Source: Acidovorax sp. FJL06
GTDB taxonomy: Bacteria > Pseudomonadota > Gammaproteobacteria > Burkholderiales > Burkholderiaceae_C
Reading direction: 5' to 3'
DNA length: 51,109 nt
NCBI RefSeq assembly: GCF_003852545.1
Contig: NZ_QAJR01000001.1
Location: 84,310 to 135,418 of the forward strand
A program made the position numbers and the translations under genes. Within the stretch, counting starts at the first letter, position 1, and each line of letters starts with the position of its first letter. The notes below the pieces were generated by a model that did not search any database, was not told the DNA's origin, and saw only the letters and a list, made by a program, of their open reading frames with translations. Of the stretch, positions 35,038-43,986 are shown piece by piece.

Positions 35038-35781
35038 TCACCCCTCCACGCGGTTCAGCGGCATGCGGTACAGCCACACCACCCGCCCGCCCGGCGCACG
35101 CAGCTGGGCGCTGGGCAGCACACCGGGCACGGCGAACTCCAGGCTCACCAGCCAGGCGCCCGGGGCCAGTTCGGCCTCGGCCTTGGCGGCCGCGCGGGCC
35201 ATGCTTTCGGGGCGCTGGAACAAATAGACCATGTGATAAGGGCTCCAGTCGGCCTTCCACATGTCGGCGCGCCGCACCCGGGCCCAGGGGCACAGCACGG
35301 CGCACAGCAGGCGCAGCGGCCAGCTCCACTCCAGCCCTTCGAGCTGGGCGGCGGGATAGGCCTGGCGCAGGGCCTTGAGGCCATCGCCCAGGCCACAGCC
35401 CGCGTCGAGCACCCGCGCGCCCGGCGGCAGCGGCGCCTGCACGGCCAGGGCCTGCAGCGCATGGCGCGGCGTGGGGAACAGCGGCGCATCGCGCCAGGCG
35501 TTGAGCGGGTAGACCAGCAGCAGCAGCGACAGCGGCACCAGCCAGGCCCAGGTGGGCAGGCTGGCTGCGCCCAGCAGCGCCAGCGACAGGGGAAACCCCG
35601 CCGCAATCAGCCCCCGCCGCCACCAGCTGCCCCCCAGCACGCTCGCGGCCGTGCCCAGCAGGCAGGCCACCAGCAGGGCCGCCACCGGTGGCACCGCACG
35701 CTGCAGCGCCACAAAAATCAGCCATGCGCCGGCCCACGCGATCAGCGCGGGCAGGGGCCAGGGCATGCGCAGGGCCAGCAT
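35038..35781 (-). CDS. Membrane-anchored SAM-dependent methyltransferase
   Basis: A 247-residue protein with three or four hydrophobic segments in the first 95 residues (for example AALLVACLLGTAASVLGG and FPLSLALLGAASLPTWAWLVPLSLLLLVY). A class I methyltransferase domain follows, with SAM motif I VLDAGCGLGDG at about residues 123-133 and the acidic second motif in LEGLEWSWPL. It probably methylates a target at the inner membrane surface; the target is unknown. It sits 10 bases behind the secreted Gly-rich protein gene, in the same direction. Confidence 0.82.
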   Translation of the reverse strand: MLALRMPWPLPALIAWAGAWLIFVALQRAVPPVAALLVACLLGTAASVLGGSWWRRGLIAAGFPLSLALLGAASLPTWAWLVPLSLLLLVYPLNAWRDAPLFPTPRHALQALAVQAPLPPGARVLDAGCGLGDGLKALRQAYPAAQLEGLEWSWPLRLLCAVLCPWARVRRADMWKADWSPYHMVYLFQRPESMARAAAKAEAELAPGAWLVSLEFAVPGVLPSAQLRAPGGRVVWLYRMPLNRVEG

Positions 35782-35791
35782 GGAACCGCTC

Positions 35792-37144
35792 TCAGCGCCC
35801 GAACAGGCCGCGCAGCAGGTTGACGGGGTTCACCACGCTGCCCGCAGCATCCGCAGCCCCCTCGCCAGCAGGCTGCGGGCCTGCTGGCGCACCGCCCATG
35901 CCGCTCGAATAGGCACCGCCCGGAGCGGCCGCCGGGGCAGCCCCCATGCCACCCCGCGCGCCCTGCATCTCCTCGCCCAGCATGGCCATGGTGTGCGACT
36001 TCACACGCACGCGCACCGCCCATTCGGGCTCCCACGCGGCCTTGGGGTCGGCCGGGCGCGGGGGGTGCACGATGTGGCTTTCGCCGCCGTAGGCCACCAT
36101 GCGCAGCATGGGCGTGGCGTCGCGCCCGCCGCCTGCAAAAATGCCCTGCGGGATGGCGCACTGCGTGGTCTCGGGCTGCAGCAGCACCCGCTCCTGGAGC
36201 CAGCGGTCCATGGTGGCGGGCGAGAGGTAGTCGAACAGGCCCATGCCGGAGTCGGGCGTCTCGGCGCTGGACCACATCACGAGGTCGTCCCCGTTCTGCG
36301 ACATGGCATGCAGGTAATAAGCGCGCGCATGGCGCACGGGCTGCCAGCTAGTGCCCATGCTGTCCTGCGGCTTGCCGGTGGTGCGCAGGTCGATGGCGGG
36401 CATCAGGTCCTGCGCCGCGCCCAGCGTGAACTTCATGGACGCGGGCACGCCGTCGCCACGCACCTGGTGTTCGCCCACCAGCGAGCTGTCCCGCGACAGG
36501 CTCACCTGGTTGCGTTCGTTGGGGTACAGCGCATAGGCCGGGCCTACGCGCGGCCCCCGGTCGGGCACGGCACGGCCGGCAAAGGCCTGGGCATAGTCCG
36601 AGGGTTTGGCGCGCGCCAGGTCGATCACGCGCGGCTGGCCGGCGCGCACCGCACTGCCACAGCCCCAGTACAGCAGGATGCGGCCCTTGGGCTGGTGCTG
36701 CTGGTACTGCTGGGGCACCTCGCCCGGCTCGGCCTGCGTGGGCTGCGCGCGGGGCGGAATCAGCGGCAGGGATTCGCCCATGCGCATGCCGGGCGGGATG
36801 GCCTGGCTGGCCTCCACGCCGGGGCGCAGCGTGTTGTGCAAGGCGATGTCGATGACACGCGGGGGCATGATGGACATGGCACGGGCCTGGCCATAGGCCG
36901 TGTTGCCGCCGCCCGCCCTGCCCTGCGCGGCGCCGCCGCCCATGCTCCCCATGAGGCCGCCGAGCATGCCACCGCCGCCGGGCAGGCTGTCCATCTCGGG
37001 CATGCCGGCCATGGTGCCGGTGGACAGGTCCATCCACAGCTGGACCTTGGGGGGCTTGGGGGTCTGGGCATGCACGCCCAGTGAGGCCAGGCACAGGCCA
37101 ACAGCCAGGCCGGCAGGGGTCAGAACAAGGCGCAAAGGGTTCAT
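35792..37144 (-). CDS. Secreted Gly/Met-rich protein of unknown function
   Basis: A 450-residue exported protein with a signal peptide (residues 1-26, cleavage after VHAQ). A Gly/Met-rich stretch lies at about residues 45-80 (PGGGGMLGGLMGSMGGGAAQ), and another Gly/Ala/Pro-rich stretch near 395-430. Between them are folded parts (GRILLYWGCGSAVRAGQPRVIDLAR, RAYYLHAMSQNGDDLVMWSS, WLQERVLLQPETTQCAIPQGIF). I know no domain for it. It is probably co-transcribed with the methyltransferase gene downstream. Confidence 0.75.
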   Translation of the reverse strand: MNPLRLVLTPAGLAVGLCLASLGVHAQTPKPPKVQLWMDLSTGTMAGMPEMDSLPGGGGMLGGLMGSMGGGAAQGRAGGGNTAYGQARAMSIMPPRVIDIALHNTLRPGVEASQAIPPGMRMGESLPLIPPRAQPTQAEPGEVPQQYQQHQPKGRILLYWGCGSAVRAGQPRVIDLARAKPSDYAQAFAGRAVPDRGPRVGPAYALYPNERNQVSLSRDSSLVGEHQVRGDGVPASMKFTLGAAQDLMPAIDLRTTGKPQDSMGTSWQPVRHARAYYLHAMSQNGDDLVMWSSAETPDSGMGLFDYLSPATMDRWLQERVLLQPETTQCAIPQGIFAGGGRDATPMLRMVAYGGESHIVHPPRPADPKAAWEPEWAVRVRVKSHTMAMLGEEMQGARGGMGAAPAAAPGGAYSSGMGGAPAGPQPAGEGAADAAGSVVNPVNLLRGLFGR

Positions 37145-37364
37145 GGGTCTGCTCCGGGAGATACGCGGTGGAATCACCCGGCAAACCATCACGGGCCGCA
37201 GCACAGCATTGCATCGCTGCCTGCCAAGGCCTTGCGGTCAACCCGGGTGTGTTGAACGCAGCGCAGTGTAGGCCCCGCACAGATGCATTTTGCCTGCGCA
37301 AGTTACCTGTGGAAACTGCTTGTGTGCGCTATTTCACGCATCTCCGGGGCAAGCAGGCCAGGGC

Positions 37365-38282
37365 CTAACCGCGCAGGCGGTCGATCAAGCCGTTGAGCGC
37401 TTCCAGCGAGCCAAACTGGATCGCCAGCTCGCCCATGTCTTCCACCTTGCCATGGCGCTTGACGCGTTTTTTCACGCGCACCTCGACCTCGGCCATGAGC
37501 AGGTCCGACAACTCCTCTTCCACCCGCTTCAAGTCGCGCGACTTTTCCTTCTTGGGCTTTTGCGGCACCAGGCTGAACTCGGCGCCGATCTTCTTGACCA
37601 GCGCCTCGGCCTCGCGCACCGAGAGCTTCTTGGCCGCGATCTGGTTGCCCGCCGTGATCTGCGCAGCGCGGTCCAGCGACAGCAGCGCGCGCGCATGGCC
37701 CATGTCGATGTCGCCCGCCATCAGCATGGTCTGCACGGGCTCGGCCAGGTTCAACAACCGCAGCAGATTGCTGGCCGCGCTGCGCGAGCGGCCCACGGCC
37801 TGCGCGGCCAGCTCGTGCGTGAGGCCAAATTCGCGCACCAGGCGCTGCAGGCCCTGGGCCTCTTCCAGCGGGTTCAGGTCTTCGCGCTGGATGTTCTCGA
37901 TGAGCGCCATCGCGGCGGCGGACTCGTTGGGCACATCGCGCACCAGCACCGGCACCTGGTCCAGGCCCGCCAGGCGCGAGGCCCGAAAGCGCCGCTCGCC
38001 CGCGATGATTTCGTACTTGCCTGCATGCTCGCCATCCACCAGGCGCCGCACCAGGATGGGCTGCATGATGCCCTGGGCCTTGATGGATTCAGCCAACTCG
38101 TACAGCGCGCCTTCGTCCATGCGCGTGCGCGGCTGGTACACGCCGGGCACCAGTTCGCTCAAGGGCAGGCTGCTGGGCAGGCCCGCCTCGGCGGCCTGGG
38201 CCTGCTCCACTTTGTCTTCGACCTTGGGGCCCAGCAGGGCTTCCAGGCCGCGGCCGAGGCCCTTGGGTTTTTTGGTGACCAT
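37365..38282 (-). CDS. parB: Chromosome partitioning protein ParB
   Basis: A 305-residue CTP-dependent DNA clamp that loads at parS sites and organises the origin for segregation. The N-terminal KGLGRGLEALLG motif that contacts ParA, the CTP-binding part with AGERRFRASRLAG and LIENIQREDLNPLEEAQ (residues about 60-140), the HTH (LTHELAAQAVGRSRSAASNLLRLL, about 145-170) and a C-terminal dimerisation domain are all present. Three small genes separate it from parA, although they are all co-oriented and probably one operon. Four parS-like sites lie at 41136-43960. Confidence 0.97.
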   Translation of the reverse strand: MVTKKPKGLGRGLEALLGPKVEDKVEQAQAAEAGLPSSLPLSELVPGVYQPRTRMDEGALYELAESIKAQGIMQPILVRRLVDGEHAGKYEIIAGERRFRASRLAGLDQVPVLVRDVPNESAAAMALIENIQREDLNPLEEAQGLQRLVREFGLTHELAAQAVGRSRSAASNLLRLLNLAEPVQTMLMAGDIDMGHARALLSLDRAAQITAGNQIAAKKLSVREAEALVKKIGAEFSLVPQKPKKEKSRDLKRVEEELSDLLMAEVEVRVKKRVKRHGKVEDMGELAIQFGSLEALNGLIDRLRG

Positions 38283-38324
38283 ACGGTGTCTTCTTCTCGA
38301 AAAGGAATGGGGAGAGGGAAATCT

Positions 38325-38621
38325 TCAGCGGTCGATGATGACCAGCGTGCCGTGGCTGCCGGGCGCCACGGCATGGGGCACACCCGCCGGGACGATGAAC
38401 ACCTCGCCCGCGTGCACCTCGGTGACCTGGCCTTGCAGGGCGAGGCGCATGCAGCCGTCCAGCACCAGCAGCGCCTCGTCAAAGTCATGCGATTCGTCGG
38501 GGTAGGCCGCGTCGTCCATGCGCAGCACCTTGAGGTTGGCGCCTGCCGCCCGGCCCACGACCGTGGAGTTCCAGGCGCGGGGCAGTTGGTCGGCGATGGA
38601 GGCGAGATGGATTTTGGACAT
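38325..38621 (-). CDS. Small cupin-domain protein
   Basis: A 98-residue single cupin. The barrel motifs are visible: ESHDFDEALLVLDGCMRLAL (first motif, with His and Glu ligands) and AGEVFIVPAGVPHAVAPG (second motif, with His). It could bind a metal and a small ligand. The ATG at 38621 begins a natural start; the open frame upstream overlaps the neighbour. It lies in the parA-parB interval, 42 bases before parB. There is no known link to segregation. Confidence 0.85.
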   Translation of the reverse strand: MSKIHLASIADQLPRAWNSTVVGRAAGANLKVLRMDDAAYPDESHDFDEALLVLDGCMRLALQGQVTEVHAGEVFIVPAGVPHAVAPGSHGTLVIIDR

Positions 38622-38641
38622 GGATAAGAAACAAGGGGTTG

Positions 38642-38911
38642 TCAACGCGGGGTTCGGCCTATTGCCTGGCCCATGGCGCGGCGCTTCTTGCGGCTGCGCC
38701 ACAGACGCAGCCACACACCGAACGCCACCATCAGCAGCACCAGGGCCAGCATGAACTGCCCCAGCGCGCCCACCACCACCGCACCGCCCGGCAGGAACCA
38801 GGAGAGCATGGTGAGCGGCGCCTCGATCCAGACGGGATCGAGCCTTCGCGGCGGTGGCGCTGCGAGCGGCTCAGCCGATGCGGGCTTGCGCCAGAACGCC
38901 CGCAGCTTCAT
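38642..38911 (-). CDS. Small membrane protein
   Basis: An 89-residue protein with a cytoplasmic Pro/Arg-rich start, one or two hydrophobic segments (TMLSWFLPGGAVVVGALGQ and FMLALVLLMVAFGVWLRLW, residues about 34-72) and a basic Arg/Lys tail (RSRKKRRAMGQAIGR). The start overlaps the stop of the upstream hydrolase... that is, it precedes the gene order hydrolase-membrane protein-cupin by a 4-base ATGA overlap with the hydrolase gene. No known family was recognised. Confidence 0.7.
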   Translation of the reverse strand: MKLRAFWRKPASAEPLAAPPPRRLDPVWIEAPLTMLSWFLPGGAVVVGALGQFMLALVLLMVAFGVWLRLWRSRKKRRAMGQAIGRTPR

Positions 38912-39453
38912 GCGGCATCACCCGCCAGTTCGCGCAGCCAGGCGTGGCCTTCGACCCACTCGCCCAGACCAGATTCAGCGTTGATGTGGCCGCGCTCGCC
39001 GTAATCGATGAAGCGCGCCCCCCAGGCCTGGGCCAGCCCTTCGGCGCGCTCGAAGCTGCAGTACGGGTCGTTGCGGCTGCCCACCAGCACGGTAGGAAAA
39101 GGCAGCGGCTGGCGCGCAATGGGCGCCCAGCCGTGGATCTGCGCCGCCAGGTCGGGCCGCTCCACATCGCCCGGTGCCACCAGCAGCGCGCCAAGCACCT
39201 TGGCCGCATGCCGGGTGTGCGCCGCCCACCAGGCCGTGAGGATGCAGCCCAGGCTGTGGGCCGCCAGCACCACGGGGCCCTCGGCATCAGCCACGGTTTC
39301 TTCGAGGCGCGCCGACCAGTCGCCGCGCAGCGGGCGCATCCAGTCGTGCTGCTCCACACGGTGGTAGCCGTGGCGGGCCTCCCACAGGCTTTGCCAATGG
39401 CCAGGGCCGGAGTTCTGCCAGCCGGGCAGCAGCAAGGTGTTGGAGGCTCTCAT
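38908..39453 (-). CDS. RBBP9/YdeN-family serine hydrolase
   Basis: A 181-residue small alpha/beta hydrolase. It has the family start TLLLPGWQNSGPGHWQSLWEARHG, the nucleophile elbow AHSLGC (Ser in H-S-L-G-C, as in RBBP9), the acid in VGSRNDPYCS and the His in GERGHINAESGLGEW. The ATG at 39453 begins the conserved part. It follows parA by 37 bases, a gap that holds a dispersed repeat, and overlaps the small membrane protein gene by 4 bases. The substrate is unknown. Confidence 0.9.
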   Translation of the reverse strand: MRASNTLLLPGWQNSGPGHWQSLWEARHGYHRVEQHDWMRPLRGDWSARLEETVADAEGPVVLAAHSLGCILTAWWAAHTRHAAKVLGALLVAPGDVERPDLAAQIHGWAPIARQPLPFPTVLVGSRNDPYCSFERAEGLAQAWGARFIDYGERGHINAESGLGEWVEGHAWLRELAGDAA

Positions 39454-39458
39454 GGTCA

Positions 39459-39497
39459 CTATCAATTCAGTAGCTGCCAGCGCTTGCCCATCAAGCC
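39459..39497 (-). repeat. Short palindromic repeat family B, copy 4
   Basis: On the minus strand GGCTTGATGGGCAAGCGC then TGGCAGCTACTGAATTGATAG. The TGA stop of parA (39491-39493) lies inside it, so the last codons of parA derive from the repeat. Confidence 0.6.
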
Positions 39498-40309
39498 CCA
39501 GAGGCCATTTTTTCTGAGGATACCGCAGGCGCAGCGGCCGGCATGCCCTGCACGCGCTCGACCATCTCCTGCGCAAACTCCACAAAGGCGTGGCTGCCCT
39601 TGGCCGCCGGGTCGAACACCACGCCGGGCAGCCCGTAGCTGGGCGCCTCGGCCAGGCGCACATTGCGCGGGATCACACTGTTGAACACCTTGTCGCCAAA
39701 GTGGCCCTTGAGCTGGTCGCTCACCTGCTGCTGCAGCGTGATGCGCGGGTCGAACATCACGCGCAGCAGGCCGATGATCTGCAGGTCGGTGTTGAGGTTG
39801 GCGTGCACCTGCTTGATGGTGTTGACCAGGTCCGTGAGGCCCTCCAGCGCGAAGTACTCGCACTGCATGGGCACGATCACGCCATGCGCGCTACACAGGC
39901 CGTTGAGCGTGAGCATGCTCAAGGACGGCGGGCAGTCGATGAGCACGAAGTCGAAGTCGGCATCTGCCTCGGCCAGCGCCGCCTTGAGGCGCTTTTCGCG
40001 GTGCGCCAGCGTGACCAGTTCCACCTCGGCCCCTGCCAGCTCGCGGTTGGCGCCCAGCACCCAGTAGCCGCATTTGTCCGACAGCACGGCCGCCTCTTTC
40101 ACCGAGGCGGATTCGAGCAGCACGTCGTACACCGTGAGGTCGAGGCTGCGCTTGTCCACGCCCGAACCCATGGTGGCGTTGCCCTGCGGGTCCAGGTCCA
40201 CCATGAGCACGCGCTGGCCGATCTTGGCCAGGCCCGCAGCGAGGTTGACGGTGGTGGTGGTCTTGCCAACGCCACCCTTCTGATTGGCAACGCAGAAAAT
40301 TTTGGCCAT
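39491..40309 (-). CDS. parA: Chromosome partitioning ATPase ParA (Soj type)
   Basis: A 272-residue P-loop ATPase that binds DNA nonspecifically and moves ParB-parS complexes. The deviant Walker A KGGVGKTTTTVNLA starts at residue 11, Walker A' is VLMVDLDPQGNATMG, and Walker B FDFVLIDCPPSL. No N-terminal HTH is present, so it is a chromosomal-type Soj protein. The C-terminal tail (VQGMPAAAPAVSSEKMASGA) is variable and ends inside a dispersed repeat. It is part of the mnmG-rsmG-lysE-parA operon. Confidence 0.97.
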   Translation of the reverse strand: MAKIFCVANQKGGVGKTTTTVNLAAGLAKIGQRVLMVDLDPQGNATMGSGVDKRSLDLTVYDVLLESASVKEAAVLSDKCGYWVLGANRELAGAEVELVTLAHREKRLKAALAEADADFDFVLIDCPPSLSMLTLNGLCSAHGVIVPMQCEYFALEGLTDLVNTIKQVHANLNTDLQIIGLLRVMFDPRITLQQQVSDQLKGHFGDKVFNSVIPRNVRLAEAPSYGLPGVVFDPAAKGSHAFVEFAQEMVERVQGMPAAAPAVSSEKMASGA

Positions 40310-40342
40310 GTGGGTGTTGCAGTCCGTGTTGTTGTCGTTGCT

Positions 40343-40957
40343 TTATTTGGAGATGGCCAGCTTGATGCCAAAGCCGATGAGGAAGACGCCCGCCAGTTTC
40401 TCCAGCACGCGGCCGATGCGCGGGTTGGCGCGCATGCGCTCGGCCAGGTGGTGCGTGAGCAGCACGGCGATCAGGCCGTAGAGGAATGTCAGGACGGCCA
40501 CGGTGGCCGCCATCACCCCAAAGGTCAGCATGCCTTGGTGCCGGGCCGGGTCCACGAACAGCGGGAAGAACGCCATGTAGAACACGATGGCCTTGGGGTT
40601 GAGCAAGGTGATGAGACCCGCCTGCTTGAAATAGTGGCGCGGCTCGATGTTCAGGATCGGTTGCGCGCCGGGCTTGGCCGTGAGCATCTTGAAGCCCAGC
40701 CAGGCCAGGTAGGCCGCCCCCAGCCACTGCACGGCATGGAAGGCCGCTGGGTAGGTGGCCAGCAGCGCGGCCACACCCGCCACCGCCGCCCACATCAGCA
40801 CCTGGTCGCCCGCAATCACGCCCATCGTAGCCGCCAGGCCGCCGCGCACGCCGCCCTTGCTGGTGGAGGTGATGAGCGCCAGATTGCCGGGGCCTGGGAT
40901 AAGCAGAAACAACACAATGGCGGCGACAAAGGCGCCGTAGTCTGCGATGCCGAACAT
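40343..40957 (-). CDS. LysE/RhtB-family amino acid exporter
   Basis: A 204-residue inner-membrane exporter with about six hydrophobic segments. The family motif FLLIPGPGNLALITSTSKGG (residues about 14-33) and the central LITLLNPKAIVFYMAFFPLFVD (about 118-140) are clear. It exports an amino acid or a related compound. It lies between rsmG and parA, where many betaproteobacteria carry a gene of this kind. The ATG at 40957 is used. Confidence 0.92.
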   Translation of the reverse strand: MFGIADYGAFVAAIVLFLLIPGPGNLALITSTSKGGVRGGLAATMGVIAGDQVLMWAAVAGVAALLATYPAAFHAVQWLGAAYLAWLGFKMLTAKPGAQPILNIEPRHYFKQAGLITLLNPKAIVFYMAFFPLFVDPARHQGMLTFGVMAATVAVLTFLYGLIAVLLTHHLAERMRANPRIGRVLEKLAGVFLIGFGIKLAISK

Positions 40958-41077
40958 GGTTTCTCCCGGTGGGCTGGAGGGTGGGGGCGATGAAGAACGC
41001 ACCCGCAATGAGCAGCCGAGTTTACGCGACCACCCTGCCCTGGCCGCTGAAAAGCCGGCGCCCGGCGGTCCGTACGG

Positions 41078-41764
41078 TCAGACCGGCTTCATCCAGATGA
41101 TGCAGCGCTCGGCATCCAGGCCAGGCACGGCGAGCTGTTCCACGTGAAACACTGCCACGTCCGTAGGCAGGGCGGCGATTTCGTCCTCAGGGTGTTTGCC
41201 CTTCATGGCCAGCCACACGCCATGGGGCGCGGCCAGCGCGCTGCGCGACCAGGTGACGAAATCCGGCAACGACGCAAAAGCGCGGCAGCTGATGATGTCG
41301 AACGGCGTGGTCAGGGTCTCGACCCGCGCATGCACGCCGTGCAGGTTGCGCAGCCTGAGGGCCACCGCCGCCTGCTGGATGAATGCCGCCTTCTTGCCCA
41401 CCGTGTCCACACAGCTCACATCGACCTCGGGGCAGCAGATGGCAAACACCACCCCGGGCAGGCCGCCGCCCGATCCCACATCGAGCAGCTTGACCGCCGC
41501 TACCGCCCCGCCCTGCTGCAGGCCCGCTGCATGCCGGCGCAACGGCGCCACGGCCGCCAGGCTGTCGAGCAAATGGTGCGTCATCATCTCCTGCGGGTCG
41601 CGCACGGCCGTCAGGTTGTAGACCTTGTTCCACTTCTGCAGCAAGGCCAGAAAGTCCATCAGCTGCGTGATCTGGGCCTCGCTCAAACCCAGGGCCAGGG
41701 CCTCGCTCCCCGCCTGCAGTTGCTTGCGCAGCGTGTCGTTGTGGTTCACCACCATGGTCGTCAT
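41078..41764 (-). CDS. rsmG: 16S rRNA (guanine(527)-N(7))-methyltransferase RsmG
   Basis: A 228-residue enzyme that makes m7G527 in 16S rRNA (also called GidB). The conserved N-terminal helix [26 protein letters not shown], the SAM motif [17 protein letters not shown] (residues about 90-107) and the later [12 protein letters not shown] are present. Its ATG overlaps the mnmG stop by 4 bases. A parS-like site lies inside its coding sequence near the 3' end (41136-41151). Confidence 0.97.
   Translation of the reverse strand: MTTMVVNHNDTLRKQLQAGSEALALGLSEAQITQLMDFLALLQKWNKVYNLTAVRDPQEMMTHHLLDSLAAVAPLRRHAAGLQQGGAVAAVKLLDVGSGGGLPGVVFAICCPEVDVSCVDTVGKKAAFIQQAAVALRLRNLHGVHARVETLTTPFDIISCRAFASLPDFVTWSRSALAAPHGVWLAMKGKHPEDEIAALPTDVAVFHVEQLAVPGLDAERCIIWMKPV
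41136..41151. promoter_or_regulatory. parS-like site 1 (within rsmG)
   Basis: TGTTCCACGTGAAACA, one base different from the ParB-binding consensus TGTTTCACGTGAAACA. Confidence 0.8.
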
Positions 41765-43746
41765 GCCGCCACCTCACCGTCTGCCTTGGCTGGCAAAGCC
41801 GGGGCTGCAGCAAACTCCTTGAACCCGCCTTTCTTCAAATGCACCATCAGCAACGAGATCGATGCCGGCGTGATGCCCGTGATGCGCGAGGCATGACCCA
41901 GGGTTTCCGGCCGATGGCGGCTGAGCACCTGGCGCGCCTCGATGCTCAGGGCCGTGACCTGCATGTAGTCCAGGTCCGGCGGCAGGCGCAGCTTCTCAAA
42001 ATGCGCGGCGCGCTCCACCTCGCCTTTCTGCCGATCGATGTAGCCCGCGTACTTGGCGGCAATCTCCACCTGCTCCAGCACGGACTCGCTCAGGTCGCCC
42101 AGGGTTTCACGTGAAACATCGGCGGATGCGTACTTGCCACCGTCCATGGACATCAAACTGGCATAGCTCACATCCGGGCGGCGCAGCAGCTCGAACAGGT
42201 TGTATTCGTGCTCGATGCTCTTGCCCAGCACCCGCTCCGACTCGGCCGCTGGCAGGTTGCGCGGGTTCACCCAGGTGGCTTTCAGGCGCTCTGTTTCACG
42301 TGAAACCGCATCGCGCTTGCGGCTGAATGCATCCCAGCGGGCATCGTCCACCAGGCCCATGCGGCGCCCTGCTTCCGTCAGGCGCATGTCGGCGTTGTCC
42401 TCGCGCAGCTGCAGGCGGAACTCGGCGCGGCTGGTGAACATGCGGTAGGGCTCGGTCACGCCCTTGGTGATGAGGTCGTCCACCAACACGCCCAGGTAGG
42501 CCTCGTCGCGGCCGGGCAGCCAGGCGACTTCACCCCGGCACTGCAGCGCGGCATTGATGCCCGCGAACAGGCCCTGGGCGGCCGCCTCTTCGTAGCCCGT
42601 GGTGCCGTTGATCTGGCCTGCGAAGAACAGGCCCTGGATCTGGCGTGTCTCGAAGCTGCTCTTGAGCGAGCGCGGGTCGAAGTAGTCGTATTCAATCGCG
42701 TAGCCCGGACGCAGGATGTGCGCGTTCTCCAGCCCGGGCATGCTGCGCACCAAGTCGTACTGGATGTCGAACGGCAGACTGGTGCTGATGCCATTGGGGT
42801 AGAACTCGTGCGTGGTCAGCCCTTCGGGCTCCAGGAAGATCTGGTGGCTGTCCTTGTCGGCAAAGCGGTTGATCTTGTCCTCCACGCTGGGGCAGTAGCG
42901 CGGGCCCACGCCCTCGATCTTGCCGGTGAACATGGGGCTGCGGTCAAAGCCGCTGCGGATGATGTCGTGCGTGCGCTCGTTGGTGTGGGTGATCCAGCAA
43001 GGCATCTGCTGCGGGTGCATGGCAGCACGGCCCATGAAGCTGAACACGGGCACGGTGCCCTCGTTCACTCCGCCCGGCATGCCGTCGCCGGGCTGCTCGG
43101 TGCACTTGGAGAAATCGATGCTGCGCCCATCGATGCGTGGCGGCGTGCCGGTCTTGAGGCGGCCCTGCGGCAGCTTCAGTTCCTTCAACCGGGCCGACAG
43201 CGACACCGCAGGCGGGTCCCCTGCCCGGCCTGCCGCGTAGTTGTTCAGGCCCACATGGATCTTGCCGTCGAGAAAGGTGCCGGCCGTGAGCACCACGGTG
43301 CGAGAACGGAAACGAATGCCCACCTGCGTCACGGCGCCCACCACGCGGTCACCCTCCACCATCAGGTCGTCCACCGCCTGCTGGAACAACCACAGATTCG
43401 GCTGGTTCTCCAGCATGCGGCGGACGGCGGCCTTGTACAGAATGCGGTCGGCCTGCGCCCGCGTGGCGCGCACGGCCGGGCCCTTGGAGCTGTTGAGAAT
43501 GCGGAACTGGATGCCCCCCTCGTCCGTGGCCAGCGCCATCGCGCCGCCCAGCGCATCCACCTCTTTCACCAGATGGCCCTTGCCGATGCCGCCAATGCTG
43601 GGGTTGCAGCTCATCTGCCCCAGCGTCTCGATGTTGTGGGTCAGCAGCAGCGTTTTGCTGCCCATGCGCGCAGCGGCCAGCGCGGCCTCGGTGCCGGCAT
43701 GGCCACCGCCGACAACGATCACATCAAATTCCTGGGGGTACAACAT
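41761..43746 (-). CDS. mnmG: tRNA uridine-5-carboxymethylaminomethyl synthesis enzyme MnmG
   Basis: A 661-residue FAD-dependent enzyme (GidA) that, with MnmE, modifies U34 of several tRNAs. The N-terminal dinucleotide motif [21 protein letters not shown], the [22 protein letters not shown] block, and [14 protein letters not shown] are typical. The ATG at 43746 begins the conserved [14 protein letters not shown]; the open frame extends upstream without homology. Two parS-like sites lie in its coding sequence. It is the first gene of the operon that runs through rsmG to parB. Confidence 0.97.
   Translation of the reverse strand: MLYPQEFDVIVVGGGHAGTEAALAAARMGSKTLLLTHNIETLGQMSCNPSIGGIGKGHLVKEVDALGGAMALATDEGGIQFRILNSSKGPAVRATRAQADRILYKAAVRRMLENQPNLWLFQQAVDDLMVEGDRVVGAVTQVGIRFRSRTVVLTAGTFLDGKIHVGLNNYAAGRAGDPPAVSLSARLKELKLPQGRLKTGTPPRIDGRSIDFSKCTEQPGDGMPGGVNEGTVPVFSFMGRAAMHPQQMPCWITHTNERTHDIIRSGFDRSPMFTGKIEGVGPRYCPSVEDKINRFADKDSHQIFLEPEGLTTHEFYPNGISTSLPFDIQYDLVRSMPGLENAHILRPGYAIEYDYFDPRSLKSSFETRQIQGLFFAGQINGTTGYEEAAAQGLFAGINAALQCRGEVAWLPGRDEAYLGVLVDDLITKGVTEPYRMFTSRAEFRLQLREDNADMRLTEAGRRMGLVDDARWDAFSRKRDAVSRETERLKATWVNPRNLPAAESERVLGKSIEHEYNLFELLRRPDVSYASLMSMDGGKYASADVSRETLGDLSESVLEQVEIAAKYAGYIDRQKGEVERAAHFEKLRLPPDLDYMQVTALSIEARQVLSRHRPETLGHASRITGITPASISLLMVHLKKGGFKEFAAAPALPAKADGEVAA
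42103..42118. promoter_or_regulatory. parS-like site 2 (within mnmG)
   Basis: GGTTTCACGTGAAACA, one base off the parS consensus. Confidence 0.85.
42292..42307. promoter_or_regulatory. parS-like site 3 (within mnmG)
   Basis: TGTTTCACGTGAAACC, one base off the parS consensus. Confidence 0.85.
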
Positions 43747-43944
43747 GGGGAAGCTCCGGGGGCCCCGGGGGGCCAAAATCAAAACACCCGGCGCACACAG
43801 GTCCACCTGCGCGGCATTGCACACCGGCCCTGCTGGAAACGGGCGCAGTCAGCACCCCAGCAGGCAACCCGCGATTTTCCCACTTTGCGCTGGCCGTGTC
43901 TGTTTTCCTACTTATCAGCCCCACCCCATGGCCTTGCCCCGTGA

Positions 43945-43960
43945 TGTTTCACGTGGAACC
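43945..43960. promoter_or_regulatory. parS-like site 4 (upstream of mnmG)
   Basis: TGTTTCACGTGGAACC, two bases off the consensus. It lies in the 240-base intergenic region between mnmG and the SGNH hydrolase gene. Confidence 0.7.
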
Positions 43961-43986
43961 GTGCCCCCCCTGGGATGCAACCAAAG

